Notes: generated by a model from the sequence alone, not told the origin. Positions 1-9,900 are shown, numbered from the stretch's first letter. The stretch is DNA of 64,000 bases from Brooklawnia sp937867175 (GCA_036821905.1 DAISIR010000007.1:62001-126000), one strand, 5' to 3'. A program made the numbers and translations.

Positions 1-2
1 AC

Positions 3-179
3 AAGAACGCCGGGACGCACGCCACGCTCGCCGATTGGTCCGATGCGGACCGGTTCGACAGCGACGCCGACCGCGCAGCTGTTGGCGGTTCGAGGCAGCT
101 TAAGATCCAGCCGGTCGGGGTTTGCGCGGGGAGCAGCCACGCGGATACCTGCGGCGGCGACAGTTGCGACTGTTCGTAG
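3..179 (+). CDS. 3' end of an unidentified gene (truncated by window edge)
   Basis: An open frame enters from the left edge and stops at a TAG at 177-179, giving 58 residues and no internal start. Third codon positions are mostly G or C, as in the real genes nearby. The tail is rich in Asp, Gly and Cys and ends in a Cys-dense stretch (about four Cys in the last 20 residues), which could be a metal-binding or disulfide tail. I do not recognise the family. The following 105 bases up to the convergent serine hydrolase hold no gene that I can support. A chance open frame is possible. Confidence 0.3.
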   Translation, partial: KNAGTHATLADWSDADRFDSDADRAAVGGSRQLKIQPVGVCAGSSHADTCGGDSCDCS

Positions 180-284
180 ACGCGCGGCTCGCCTTTCGGT
201 GATGGCTCTGCGCCCGGACCGGTCTGCGCAGTTGAGCGGCCGCCGGCCGGAGCAACGCGCTCTTCCGCTGAAGGGTTTGGCGGG

Positions 285-1244
285 TCAACGGCCCTGAACG
301 GCCGCGGCGACCTCGGCGGCCACTGCGCTGACCAGCGCCAGGCCGTCCTCATGGCTCGGATTACCCGAGGAGAGCACCGCCATCGAATAGGACGCAGTGG
401 GTGAGCTGATGTACCCGACGGAGTTGTTGGTCCAAGTGACGTCGCAGAACTCCGCAGCTTCGTCGCAAGGCAGCGGGTCGTCCAGCCAGCCGTTCTTCAG
501 CATCACCTCGGCCCCCGCGGGGGCGCCGCTGTTGACGCCCCAGACCTGCTCTGGGTCGACGCGGTGCATCAGGTCGAGCAGGAAGTCGCTGTCGGCGCGG
601 CTCAGCAACGTGCCCTCGACGAGGTGGCGGATCAGCCGCAGTTGATCGCCTGCGGTGACCTGGGTGAGGCCCCAGTCGTCGTCACCGCTCGGGGTGGTCG
701 CGGTCATGCCGGCGGCGCTGAAGAAATCGGTGATCGCCGGGGCGCCACCGATCGATTCCCACAGATACTGCTGGGCGTCGTTGTCCGAGACCGTGATGGC
801 CAGTTCGGCAAGCCAGCGCTCTTCCTCCGACATCTCGAACCCACCGCCCTCTGCCTGCCAGAGCCGGGCGGCCACCGTTGCGACCTTGATGATGCTGGCC
901 GATTCGAAGACCGCCGCCGCGTTGCGCACGCAGGTTACGCCGGTGGCGTAGTCATAGACCGCGAAGGCGACCGTGCTGGGTGTGGTCGAGGCGATCAGTG
1001 ATCGGTCGGCCACCATACGCTCGGCGAGCTGACGGGCGGCGGGGACGTCGGGGAACGTGCAGCTGATCACTGCCGGTGGCTGCGCCTGGGTCGAGCCGCG
1101 CTGCTCGACTGCGGTGGCGGTGGTGGTGGCGGTGGCGGTGGCGGCGGTGGTGACGATGGCAGGTTCGGTTTCGCCGCCAGCCGGGGCCTGGCAGGCCACC
1201 AGCAGTAGGGTAACGGCGCAAGCCGCTGCAACTATCTTGACCAT
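285..1244 (-). CDS. Secreted lipoprotein serine hydrolase, class A beta-lactamase-like fold
   Basis: 319 residues. The N-terminus is a lipoprotein signal (hydrophobic run ending LLVAC, lipidated Cys18) followed by a Thr/Ala-rich linker to about residue 60. The active-site signatures of the penicillin-recognising serine hydrolases follow in order: SxxK as SIIK at residues 117-120, SDN at 153-155, and a KTG-like KNG at 250-252. The middle Thr of KTG is replaced by Asn, so true beta-lactamase activity is uncertain; many actinobacterial members of this beta-lactamase2 group have no known substrate. It should sit on the outer face of the membrane. A good ribosome site (GAGGTG, 5 nt before ATG) fixes the start. 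It stands alone between two unrelated genes. Family assignment is firm, substrate unknown. Confidence 0.8.
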   Translation of the reverse strand: MVKIVAAACAVTLLLVACQAPAGGETEPAIVTTAATATATTTATAVEQRGSTQAQPPAVISCTFPDVPAARQLAERMVADRSLIASTTPSTVAFAVYDYATGVTCVRNAAAVFESASIIKVATVAARLWQAEGGGFEMSEEERWLAELAITVSDNDAQQYLWESIGGAPAITDFFSAAGMTATTPSGDDDWGLTQVTAGDQLRLIRHLVEGTLLSRADSDFLLDLMHRVDPEQVWGVNSGAPAGAEVMLKNGWLDDPLPCDEAAEFCDVTWTNNSVGYISSPTASYSMAVLSSGNPSHEDGLALVSAVAAEVAAAVQGR

Positions 1245-1357
1245 CGAGCACCTCGCTTCCGGTGAGGAAGACTACGTCGGCCTTGTGACCGTCACAACCG
1301 CTCGGCAACTGCCACCGCACCTCGCCCAGATCGTTGGCGAAGCGACCTGCGGCGTAG

Positions 1358-2068
1358 TCAGAAGTCGATCTCGGCCAGCGTCCGCACCCATAACTCGCTG
1401 GCCGGTGGTTGAGCGTTGCGGCATAGGTGACAAACCAGCAGGCCAGCCGCCTCGCCACCGGCCACGTCGGTCAACGGGTTGTCACCGATCATCAACGTCT
1501 GATCAGGAGCGGACCCGAGGCGTTCGCAGGCGGCCCGGAAAGCGCGCGCATCCGGCTTCGCGGCCGGCAAGTCGCTGCTGGCGAGCAGCGGCACCCGCTC
1601 GTCCGCCAGGCCGAGTTCGCGCATCTTCCGGGTCTGGTAGGCGGTCTCACCGTTGGTCAGGACGCCCACCGGACGCCCCGAGGCGAGCGCGCGCTGCAAG
1701 GCGTCCCGGGCGTCCGGGAACGGTCGCCAGCTGTCCTCGTAGATGCTGCGCAGCCGATCGAACTCCTCGATCGCCCGCGTTTCGTGCCAGTCGGCGGCAC
1801 CCGGCAGGAAGTCACGCACCCGCCCGGCCCGTTGCTGCAAGATCGTCAACTCGCCGCTGGCGTAGCGGGCGAACCATTCGACCTCAAGCTTGGCCCACCG
1901 GGCGACGGTGGCGTCCGGGTCAAGTTCCCAGCCGGCCATACCGCTGGTCCATTGCAGCACCGCTGCGTCCCGGGTGGACGCGTAGTCGCTCAGGGTGTCG
2001 TCCAGATCGAAAAGGACGCCCCGAACCCAGGTGGGCGTCCGGACGCGTGGCGGGTCGGCGTCGGTCAA
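1358..2068 (-). CDS. HAD-superfamily hydrolase (phosphatase-like)
   Basis: 236 residues. All four HAD motifs are visible: motif I DLDDT near residue 22 (nucleophile is the first Asp), motif II VLTNGE in mid-protein, the motif III lysine in AAKPDARAF, and motif IV GDNPLTD. The cap lies between motifs I and II, as in the subfamily IA group that includes phosphoglycolate phosphatase and haloacid dehalogenase. The substrate cannot be read from sequence; a small phosphorylated metabolite is likely. The start is a TTG that overlaps the stop of the upstream 74-residue gene by four bases (TTGA), so the two are probably co-translated. Confidence 0.82.
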   Translation of the reverse strand: MTDADPPRVRTPTWVRGVLFDLDDTLSDYASTRDAAVLQWTSGMAGWELDPDATVARWAKLEVEWFARYASGELTILQQRAGRVRDFLPGAADWHETRAIEEFDRLRSIYEDSWRPFPDARDALQRALASGRPVGVLTNGETAYQTRKMRELGLADERVPLLASSDLPAAKPDARAFRAACERLGSAPDQTLMIGDNPLTDVAGGEAAGLLVCHLCRNAQPPASELWVRTLAEIDF

Positions 2069-2289
2069 GGGTGTTGGCCACCCTCGGCCTCCCAGGCCTC
2101 AGCCGGGGTGATGTCGACCTTCGGGGGGTGCAGGATCGCCCGGGCTACGTTGTAATAGCCGAAGCCGTCGAGCAGCTTGGCGGCCTGCTCGTCGGACAGC
2201 CCGTACGCGTGCGCCAGCATCCGAACATGCTCGGTGTAGAACGCATGCAGCTTCGCGACCCCGTTCAGAAACTCGAGTTGATCAGCCAT
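2065..2289 (-). CDS. Small conserved-looking protein, 74 aa, function unknown
   Basis: Predicted soluble, mostly helical 74-residue protein with no recognised domain. A longer frame starts 27 bases upstream, but the ATG at 2289 has a GGAAAGG ribosome site 7 nt before it and is the better start. The 3' end overlaps the TTG start of the HAD phosphatase, so both form a two-gene operon and the small protein may be a partner or accessory to it. High G+C at third positions supports that it is coding. I do not assign a function. Confidence 0.6.
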   Translation of the reverse strand: MADQLEFLNGVAKLHAFYTEHVRMLAHAYGLSDEQAAKLLDGFGYYNVARAILHPPKVDITPAEAWEAEGGQHP

Positions 2290-2384
2290 GATGCACCTTT
2301 CCGGTTGATCGAACAATCCAGCGCTCCACTCTATGCCCCAATTGCCGCAACCTGATCCCGCAGGTGGATCGGCAGCGCATCACC

Positions 2385-2390
2385 TAAGGT
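2385..2390 (+). promoter_or_regulatory. -10 box TAAGGT of a leaderless promoter
   Basis: TAAGGT fits the TANNNT -10 pattern and ends 6 nt before the ATG at 2397, so transcription would begin at or next to the start codon. No ribosome site precedes this ATG. No clear -35 box is visible. The same spacing recurs at about a dozen genes in this window. Confidence 0.45.
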
Positions 2391-2396
2391 GAGGCA

Positions 2397-3008
2397 ATGC
2401 CGAAAGAGCACCCGTTCGCGCAGCAGTGGAACCACAACACCCGCCACTACCCGAAGATCGCCAACCTCGTCGAGGGCCGGCAGGTCATCTTGGATGTGGG
2501 CTGCGGCGAGGGGACGCTGGCCCGGTACCTGGCCGGTCTGGGCCACCAGGTGATCGGCATCGATCGCGACCCGGCAGTGTTGCCGCCGGACGGTGCGGGC
2601 ACCCACTTCATGCTGGGGGACGCGACGGGCCTGCCGTTCGCCGACGACTCGTTCGACGCCGTGGTGAGTGTGATGGTGCTGCACCAGACCCGGCTGGAGC
2701 TTGCGCTGGTCGAGATGCGGCGGGTGGCCAAACCCGGCGGGCTGTTGGTCGACCTCGGCACCGCCGCCGACCGAGGACTCGGTGACCTTGCCCTGACCAT
2801 ACGGGACGCGGTAGCCGAGCCGTTCACCCGTCGCGGCACCACCGCCTGGGAGCCCGGAACGACGAAGCGATCAGCCACCCTGGGCTGGCGGCAGACCCGA
2901 GTAGCCCTCGACCGGATGCTGCCCGGGGTCGAGTTCCGTCGCGTCCCGGGTTGGCGATACCTGGCCACCTGGCAGCGTCCGGGCCACCACAGGTTGCCAC
3001 CTGGTTGA
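2397..3008 (+). CDS. Class I SAM-dependent methyltransferase
   Basis: 203 residues with the Methyltransf_11-type core. Motif I, the SAM-binding glycine loop, reads DVGCGEG near residues 26-32, followed by the acidic ribose-binding residue in GIDRD, and the DSFDAVVSVMVLHQ stretch corresponds to motif IV. It is short and has no extra substrate domain, so it probably acts on a small molecule. The gene is a single transcription unit between the divergent HAD pair and pntAB, with a leaderless-type promoter. Substrate unknown. Confidence 0.8.
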   Translation: MPKEHPFAQQWNHNTRHYPKIANLVEGRQVILDVGCGEGTLARYLAGLGHQVIGIDRDPAVLPPDGAGTHFMLGDATGLPFADDSFDAVVSVMVLHQTRLELALVEMRRVAKPGGLLVDLGTAADRGLGDLALTIRDAVAEPFTRRGTTAWEPGTTKRSATLGWRQTRVALDRMLPGVEFRRVPGWRYLATWQRPGHHRLPPG

Positions 3009-3009
3009 C

Positions 3010-3027
3010 CCCGGTTCGATAGCCGGG
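3010..3027 (+). terminator. Possible hairpin terminator after the methyltransferase
   Basis: CCCGG, an 8-nt loop and CCGGG lie one base after the methyltransferase stop codon. There is no T-tract, which is common for terminators in high-G+C actinobacteria. The hairpin is short, so this is tentative. Confidence 0.3.
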
Positions 3028-3038
3028 CGGCTCATCGT

Positions 3039-3044
3039 TAAGCT
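3039..3044 (+). promoter_or_regulatory. -10 box TAAGCT of the pntAB promoter (leaderless type)
   Basis: TAAGCT (TANNNT) ends 7 nt before the pntA ATG. A weak -35 candidate, TTCGAT, lies about 18 nt upstream. No ribosome site is seen, so the pntA message is probably leaderless. Confidence 0.45.
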
Positions 3045-3051
3045 GACCACC

Positions 3052-4599
3052 ATGCAGATCGGTATTCCACGTGAATCCCTGCCCGGTGAGAACCGGGTTG
3101 CCGCCACACCGATATCGGTACCGCAGCTGATCAAACTGGGCTACTCGGTAGTCGTAGAAAGTGGTGCGGGCCAGCGAGCCTCGTTGCCGGACGAGGCGTA
3201 CGAGGTTACCGGCGCGCGCCTCGGCACCACCGCCGAGGTCTGGGGGTCGGATGTCATTCTCGCGGTCAATGAGCCGAGCGTCGATGAACTGGAATCGATG
3301 CGCCCCGGGACCACCCTGATCACGTTCCTCTACCCCCGCCAGAACGAGGCGCTGCTCAAGGCGTTGCAGAAACAGGGCGTCACCGCGCTGTCGATGGACA
3401 TGGTGCCGCGCATCTCGCGCGCGCAATCGATGGACGCCTTGAGCTCGATGGCCAACATTTCGGGCTACCGGGCGATCGTCGAGGCATCCTACGAGTTCGG
3501 ACGCACCTTCGGCGGCCAGGTCACCGCGGCAGGCAAGGTCGCCCCGGCGAAGGTCTTCGTGATCGGCACCGGCGTGGCTGGCCTGGCGGCGCTCGGTGCG
3601 GCCAACTCCCGCGGCGCCGAGGTCTACGCTACCGACGTACGGCCAGAGACCGCCGAGCAGGTGGAGTCGATGGGCGCCACGTTCTTGAAGGTGCGAACCG
3701 CCGCGGACGACCAGGGCGTCTCCTCCGACGGCTACGCCAAACAGACATCCGACGACTACAACACCCGGGCCGCCGAGCTGTACCTGGAGCAGGCCAGCAA
3801 GGTCGACATCATCGTCACCACCGCGGCCATTCCCGGGCGTCCCTCACCCAAGCTGATCACCGCCGAGATGGTCGAACAGATGCGGCCGGGCTCGGTGATC
3901 GTCGACCTGGCAGCGTTGGGCGGCGGCAACTGCGAGCTGACACATCCGGGTGAGAAGTACGTCACCGACAACGGCGTCACGATCATCGGCTACACCGACC
4001 TGCCGAGCCGGCTACCCGGACTGGCGAGCCAGTTGTACGCAACCAACGTGGTCAACCTGTTGAAGCTGGCGACCCCAGAGGCGAACGGCAGCATCGTCGT
4101 CGATTTCGACGACGAAGTGCTGCGCAACATGACCGTGACCCGCGGCGGCGAGATCACGTTCCCGCCGCCACCGATCCAGGTCTCGGCGGCCCCGGCGGTC
4201 AAGCCCGAGGCGCACCTAGCGCCGCAGGAGGCGCAGGAGCCCAAGGCGCCGAAGCCCTGGTATCTGTCGTTCGGCATCGTCGGGGTGCTGGCGATCGGGC
4301 TGATCGCGCTGCTCACCTACGCGCCGGCGTCCTTCGTCTCGCTCTTCGGGGTCTTCGCGTTGGCGCTGGTGGTCGGCTACTACGTGGTTTGGAACGTGAC
4401 GGCGGCGCTGCATACTCCACTGATGAGCGTCACCAACGCGGTCTCCGGCATCATCTTGGTGGGCGCCATCACCCAACTCGGCAATGACAACTGGGCGATC
4501 AAGATCATCGCCACGGGCGCGGTGCTGATCGCCAGTATCAACGTCTTCGGCGGCTTCACCGTCACCCAGCGCATGCTCAAGATGTTCCGGAAGGGCTGA
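3052..4599 (+). CDS. pntA: NAD(P) transhydrogenase alpha subunit PntA
   Basis: 515 residues, close to the length of E. coli PntA. The N-terminal domain I opens with the family signature IGIPRES and carries the NAD-binding glycine loop GTGVAG near residue 172. The C-terminal third, after a Pro/Ala-rich linker at about 390-405, has several hydrophobic segments forming the membrane part contributed by alpha. With PntB it couples proton flow across the membrane to hydride transfer from NADH to NADP+. In a fermenting or low-oxygen organism it would balance NADPH supply against NADH made by glycolysis and the NifJ pathway. pntB starts 6 bases downstream, so the two form an operon. Confidence 0.96.
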   Translation: MQIGIPRESLPGENRVAATPISVPQLIKLGYSVVVESGAGQRASLPDEAYEVTGARLGTTAEVWGSDVILAVNEPSVDELESMRPGTTLITFLYPRQNEALLKALQKQGVTALSMDMVPRISRAQSMDALSSMANISGYRAIVEASYEFGRTFGGQVTAAGKVAPAKVFVIGTGVAGLAALGAANSRGAEVYATDVRPETAEQVESMGATFLKVRTAADDQGVSSDGYAKQTSDDYNTRAAELYLEQASKVDIIVTTAAIPGRPSPKLITAEMVEQMRPGSVIVDLAALGGGNCELTHPGEKYVTDNGVTIIGYTDLPSRLPGLASQLYATNVVNLLKLATPEANGSIVVDFDDEVLRNMTVTRGGEITFPPPPIQVSAAPAVKPEAHLAPQEAQEPKAPKPWYLSFGIVGVLAIGLIALLTYAPASFVSLFGVFALALVVGYYVVWNVTAALHTPLMSVTNAVSGIILVGAITQLGNDNWAIKIIATGAVLIASINVFGGFTVTQRMLKMFRKG

Positions 4600-4605
4600 T
4601 CAGTC

Positions 4606-6087
4606 ATGCTTGCCAACTTCGTACAGGCTACCTACATCGTTGCCGGCCTGCTGTTCATCTTCGCGCTGGCCGGGCTGTCCCGGTTCGAGACGTCGAAGCG
4701 CGGCAACGCGTTCGGCATCCTGGGCATGTTCCTCGCCGTGGTGGCCACGATCATCGCGGTCTGGGCGCCGGAGTCGTGGCACGGCTCCGATTGGGCCACC
4801 CGGATGCCTAGCTTCATCGGCGACGCCGGGCTTGCCTCGGTGGGGCTGCTGGTGGCCGCCATGCTGGTCGGTGCGGTGATCGGCACCTTCAAGGCGGTCC
4901 GGGTCGAGATGACCGGCATGCCCCAGCTGATCGCCCAGCTGCACAGCTTCGTCGGCTTGGCCGCCGTGCTGATCGGTTTCAATGTCTTCATCGAGATCGA
5001 CGGCGAGCTGCGCGCCGGCCATCCGCAGACCGACCTTGCCTTCCACCTCGCCGAGGTCTGGATCGGTGTGTTCATCGGTGCAGTCACCTTCACCGGCTCA
5101 ATCGTGGCCTGGGGCAAGCTGGCCGAGAAGTTCCCGTCGAAGCCGCTGACCCTGCCCGGCCGCAACCTGCTGAACCTGGCCACGATCGTCGGCATCATCG
5201 CTTGTGGGGTCTGGTTCCAGAACAGCCAATCGTGGCTGGCGCTGATCATCTTGACACTGCTCAGCCTCTTCCTCGGCTTCCATCTGGTCGCAGCGATCGG
5301 CGGCGCCGACATGCCGGTGGTCATCTCGATGCTGAACTCGTACTCGGGCTTCGCGGCCGCCTTCAGTGGTTTCGCGTTGGGCATGAACGTGTTGATCATC
5401 ACCGGGGCGCTGGTCGGCGCGTCCGGTGCGATCTTGAGCTACATCATGTGCAAGGCGATGAACCGCTCGTTCATCTCGGTGATCCTGGGTGGCTTCGGTA
5501 CCAGCACCAGTTCGGCCGCCGCGGCCGAGGAGGGCGAGATCCAGGAGGTCAAGGCCGACGAGCTGGGCGCCTGGCTGACCGATGCTCAGTCGGTCATGAT
5601 CACGCCCGGCTACGGCATGGCGGTCGCCCAGGCCCAGTATCCGGTGGCGGAACTGACCAAGCGGCTGACCGACGCCGGGGTCAAGGTGCGCTTCGCCATC
5701 CACCCGGTGGCCGGCCGCCTGCCCGGTCACATGAACGTACTGCTCGCCGAAGCCCGCGTCCCCTACGACATCGTCTTCGAGATGGACGAGGTGAACGACG
5801 AGTTCGACGAGACCGACATCGTGCTGGTGATCGGTGCCAACGACACGGTCAACCCGTCGGCCATGCAGCCCGGCACCCCGATCTCCGGCATGCCTGTCCT
5901 GCACGTCTGGGAGGCCAAGAAGGTCGTCGTCTTCAAGCGTTCGATGAAGCCGGGTTACGCAGGTGTGGAGAACCCGCTGTTCTTCAACGACAACACCTAC
6001 ATGTTGTTCGGGGACGCCAAGGCCTCGGTGGATTCGATCAATTCGGCCCTCCCGGCAGCCGATCCCCGGCAGGCGATCTCCTCCTGA
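4606..6087 (+). CDS. pntB: NAD(P) transhydrogenase beta subunit PntB
   Basis: 493 residues. The N-terminal two thirds is a multi-span membrane domain that forms the proton path with PntA. The C-terminal domain III binds NADP(H); its signature, with the reversed GYGMAVAQAQ loop, begins near residue 328, and the later GANDTVNP stretch is also typical. The gene follows pntA by 6 bases, so the two are translated from one mRNA. Both subunits look intact, with no frameshift. A pair of GGTCC hairpins lies after the stop codon. Confidence 0.96.
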   Translation: MLANFVQATYIVAGLLFIFALAGLSRFETSKRGNAFGILGMFLAVVATIIAVWAPESWHGSDWATRMPSFIGDAGLASVGLLVAAMLVGAVIGTFKAVRVEMTGMPQLIAQLHSFVGLAAVLIGFNVFIEIDGELRAGHPQTDLAFHLAEVWIGVFIGAVTFTGSIVAWGKLAEKFPSKPLTLPGRNLLNLATIVGIIACGVWFQNSQSWLALIILTLLSLFLGFHLVAAIGGADMPVVISMLNSYSGFAAAFSGFALGMNVLIITGALVGASGAILSYIMCKAMNRSFISVILGGFGTSTSSAAAAEEGEIQEVKADELGAWLTDAQSVMITPGYGMAVAQAQYPVAELTKRLTDAGVKVRFAIHPVAGRLPGHMNVLLAEARVPYDIVFEMDEVNDEFDETDIVLVIGANDTVNPSAMQPGTPISGMPVLHVWEAKKVVVFKRSMKPGYAGVENPLFFNDNTYMLFGDAKASVDSINSALPAADPRQAISS

Positions 6088-6120
6088 GGCTGCTGCACCG
6101 AGGCCTGGGTGGGTACGAGC

Positions 6121-6186
6121 GGTCCTTGGGGACCATTCGGACCGGCTTTCGGGGGCTTGGGTGCCGACGAACGGTCCTTGGGGACC
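6121..6186. repeat. Pair of 14-bp hairpin repeats after pntB
   Basis: The sequence GGTCCTTGGGGACC occurs at 6121-6134 and again at 6173-6186, 52 bp apart. Each copy is a perfect GGTCC/GGACC stem with a TTGG loop, and each is followed by a further similar run rich in CGGACC. They lie in the 113-bp gap between convergent pntB and the MOSC gene, so they could act as a two-way terminator. A duplicated structured unit is the alternative reading. Confidence 0.55.
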
Positions 6187-6200
6187 TCCGGACCCGCCGG

Positions 6201-6929
6201 TCAGGTTGGGGGACCGAAGAGCCTGGCTGAATCGTCCTCGGCAGCGACCCTGGCGAGCAGCCTGTTCCGTAGGCGCTCCGGCAGCACGGACGCGGCCAGC
6301 AGTCGGCGGGCGCCTTCGATGTCGTGCTTGTCCACGTTGACGATGCGGGTCACCTCGGCGACGGTCGGTGCGCCCGCAGGACGCTCCAGCAGCTCTGCCG
6401 CGTCCCCCTTGGCCACCGCACCGGGCTCGAGGACCCGCACGTACCAACCCGACCAGCCGGTGCGCTGCACCCGCTGCACCAGGTCGGGCACACCCCAGCG
6501 GCCGGCCAGCTTGTAGCACGGGCTGCGCGGCTGACTGACCTGGACGATCGCCTGGCCGAGCCGCCAGGTCTCGCCGAGCACGACCGTGGTCTCGTCCGGG
6601 CACGGGCGCCCATCGACCCCGGTGAGCGTGATGTTCTCGAAAAATGCGCCGGAAGCCAGCTCAAGGCCCTGGTCGGCCAGCCAACTCGGATAATGGTGGT
6701 CGGCGTAGAGCAGCAAGGCCTTGTCAGGCCCGCCATGGTTCTTCTGGTCGGCCTGCTCGTCCCCTGCCAGGCCGAGGGCGCCCAGCTGTACCGGGCCGGC
6801 GACCTCGCCCTTGTCGGCGGCGCTGCAGATCTCGCGGCCGTCCCAATGGTGGGCTCGGACGCGTCCGACGCGCACGGCCGCCACCGTCGCCACCAGATTC
6901 GCCTTGGATGCCATCGCCATGGACGCCAT
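6201..6929 (-). CDS. MOSC domain protein (YiiM-like)
   Basis: 242 residues. It contains the MOSC core, with the DQKNHGGPDKAL stretch near residues 57-68 and the SPCYKLAGRWG stretch that holds the conserved Cys. MOSC domains bind sulfur carried from Moco sulfurases or act on molybdenum-cofactor-linked substrates; the YiiM group in E. coli reduces N-hydroxylated base analogues together with a ferredoxin-type partner. No partner gene is adjacent here. A CACAAT box lies 7 nt before the ATG, so the mRNA may be leaderless. Subfamily assignment is from overall pattern. Confidence 0.8.
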   Translation of the reverse strand: MASMAMASKANLVATVAAVRVGRVRAHHWDGREICSAADKGEVAGPVQLGALGLAGDEQADQKNHGGPDKALLLYADHHYPSWLADQGLELASGAFFENITLTGVDGRPCPDETTVVLGETWRLGQAIVQVSQPRSPCYKLAGRWGVPDLVQRVQRTGWSGWYVRVLEPGAVAKGDAAELLERPAGAPTVAEVTRIVNVDKHDIEGARRLLAASVLPERLRNRLLARVAAEDDSARLFGPPT

Positions 6930-6999
6930 TGTGCCCGCCGCCCGCCAAGGACCGAAACCGGCAGACCGGTGGGGCGACCTCGCGACCGCGGGCCGAGTC

Positions 7000-9900
7000 C
7001 TACTTCAGCAGCGCGTGATACTCCTGCAGGCTCTTGATCTCGTCTGTGTCGTTCTTCGCCGCCTTGATCCCGTGGGCAGCCGCGAGAGCCGCCGTCGTCG
7101 TGGTGACGTAGGGCACCCGGGCGCGGATCGCCGCCTTGCGGATGTAGGAGTCGTCGTGCTCGCTGGACGTGCCGGACGGGGTGTTCACCACCAACTGGAT
7201 GTCGCCGTTGATGATCGCGTCCTGGATGTTGGGCCGGCCCTCGTGGATCTTCAGGATGGTCCGCGACTCGATGCCGTGCCTCGCCAGGAACTGGGCCGTG
7301 CCGCCGGTGGCCCGGATGGTCGTGCCGGCCGCGACGAACGTCCTTGCCGCCTGCACGATCTGGCCGCCTGGGGTAGCGGGATCCTCGCCGCCGCGGTCTC
7401 GTTCGGCGAAGGTAAGCAGCACTGCGCCACTGGTCGGCAGGGCGGCGTTGGCTGCCTCCTCGGCCCGGAAGAAGGCCAGACCAGCGGTGCTGCCCAGGCC
7501 GAGCACCTCGCCGGTCGAGCGCATCTCGGGGCCGAGCAGCGGGTCGACCTCCGGGAACATGTTGAACGGGAAGACGGCCTCCTTGATCCCGACGTACGGG
7601 ATCTCGCGGCGTGTCAGGCCGAGGTCGGCGATTCTCGCCCCCAGCATCACCTGCGTCGCCAGCCCCGCCATGTTGATGTTGCAGACCTTGCTCACCAGCG
7701 GCACGGTCCGACTGGCCCGCGGATTCGCCTCCAGCACGTAGACCACGCCGTCGTCACCGATGGCGTATTGCACATTCATCAGCCCGACCGCACCCAGTTC
7801 GATGGCGATCCGGCGGGTGTACTCCTCAATGGTGCGCTGGTGCTCGGCGGAGATCCCCAGCGGCGGGATCATCGCGGCCGAGTCGCCAGAGTGGATGCCC
7901 GCATACTCGATGTGCTCCATCACGGTGGGGACGAAGGCATCTGTGCCGTCACAGATCGCGTCCGCCTCACACTCCTTGGCATTCGACAAGAACCGGTCGA
8001 TCAGGATCGGCCGGTCCGGGGTGACGCCCACCGCGGCCGCCATGTAGCCGGCCAGCGCCGCCGGATCGTGCACGATCTCCATGCCGCGCCCACCCAGCAC
8101 ATAGCTGGGGCGCACCATCACCGGATAGCCGATCTCGGACGCGACCAGTTGCGCCTCGGCCACCGTGGTGGCCATGCCGGACGCCGGCATCGGGATCTCC
8201 AGGCGGGCCATCATCTCGTTGAACCGGTCCCGATCCTCGGCCAGGTCAATCGTCTCGGGGCTGGTCCCCAAGATCGGCACGCCCGCCTGCTGCAGCGCCC
8301 CGGCGATGTTCAGCGGGGTCTGGCCGCCGAACTGGCAGATCACCCCGGCCGGCTGCTCCTTGGCGCAGATCGCCAGCACGTCCTCCACGGTCAGCGGCTC
8401 GAAGTAGAGCTTGTCCGAGGTGTCGTAGTCGGTCGAGACCGTCTCGGGGTTGCAGTTGACCATGATGGTCTCGTACCCGGCGTCCCGCAGCGAGAACGCG
8501 GCATGGACGCAGCAGTAGTCGAACTCGATGCCCTGCCCGATCCGGTTCGGTCCGCCGCCCAGCACCATCACCTTTCCACGCTGCGAAACCGCGACCTCGT
8601 CGCGTCCCGAATAGGTCGAGTAGTAGTAGCGCGCGTCGTCTACCCCCGAAACCGGCACGGCCTGGTAAGCGTGCTGCACGCCCAGCCGCAGTCGCTGCGC
8701 GCGGATCGCGTCCTCATCGACGCCGAGCAGTTTGGCCAGGTAGCCGTCTGCGAAACCGTCCTGCTTGGCGCGCACCAGTAGGTCGTCGGGCGCCGGCCCG
8801 CCCCTGGTGGCCAGCAATTCCTCCTCAACGGTGACCAGTTCGGCCATCTGTTCCAGGAACCACTTGGTGATCTTGGTCTTGGCGTGCAACTGGTCGACGG
8901 TGGCACCCTTGCGGAGCGCCTCGTAGCAGACGAACTGTCGTTCACTAGTGGGTTCGGCCAGCAGCTCCAGTAGCTCGTCCAGGTCGAGTTCGTGGAAGTC
9001 CTTCGCGAAGCCGAGCCCCAGGCGTCCGATCTCGAGCGAGCGGATGGCCTTCTGGAACGCCTCCTTGTAGGTCTTGCCGATGCTCATCACTTCGCCGACC
9101 GCGCGCATCTGCGTACCAAGCTTGTCGATGGCCCCGGGGAACTTCTCGAACGCCCAGCGGGCGAACTTGACCACCACATAGTCGCCGCTCGGGGTGTACT
9201 TGTCGAGCGTGCCGTCGCGCCAGTAGGGGATCTCGTCCAGGGTCAACCCGGCCGCCAGCAGGGAACTCACCATCGCGATGGGGAAACCGGTGGCCTTGCT
9301 GGCCAGCGCGGACGACCGGGACGTGCGGGGGTTGATCTCGATCACCACGAACCGGTCGGTTTCGGGGTTGTAACCGAACTGCACGTTGGTGCCGCCGATC
9401 ACCCCAACCCGGTCGACGATCCGGTGGGCGGCTTCTTGCAGGCGTTCCTGCACGCCGACGGGCACGGTGAGCATCGGCGCGGTGCAGTAGGAGTCGCCGG
9501 TATGAACCCCCATCGGGTCGACGTTCTCGATGAAGCAGACGGTGATCATCGTCCCCTTGGCGTCCCGCACCACCTCGAGCTCAAGCTCCTCCCAGCCGAG
9601 CACCGACTCCTCGACGAGCACCTGGTTGACCATGGACGCAGCCAAGCCGCGCGCGCAGACCGTGCGCAGTTCCTCGGCGTTGTAGACCAGCCCGCCGCCG
9701 GTGCCGCCCATCGTGTAGGCCGGACGCAGCACCACCGGGTAGCCGAGCTCGCGGGCCACCTGCTCGGCCTGGGCGACCGAGGTGACGGTGCGGCTGCGCG
9801 GCATCTCGATGCCAAGTTCGTCCATGGTGGCCTTGAACTGTTCGCGGTCCTCGCCGCGGCTGATGGCGTCCTGCTCGACGCCGATGGTCTGCACCCCGTA

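Noticed and set aside
43..297. 84-codon plus-strand frame at the left edge
   Set aside because: Arg/Ala-rich frame overlapping a better-supported partial frame; no ribosome site or family.
1057..2355. Long plus-strand open frame of 432 codons over the HAD gene region
   Set aside because: It is antisense to genes with clear HAD motifs, is Arg/Pro rich, and matches no family. Such shadow frames are normal at this G+C content.
3008..3030. tRNA-like T-arm (GGTTCGATAG)
   Set aside because: No acceptor, D or anticodon arms can be built around it; it is better explained as a small hairpin after the methyltransferase.
5098..6603. 501-codon minus-strand frame antisense to pntB
   Set aside because: Composition is Arg/Gly/His rich with no domain, and pntB on the other strand is certain.
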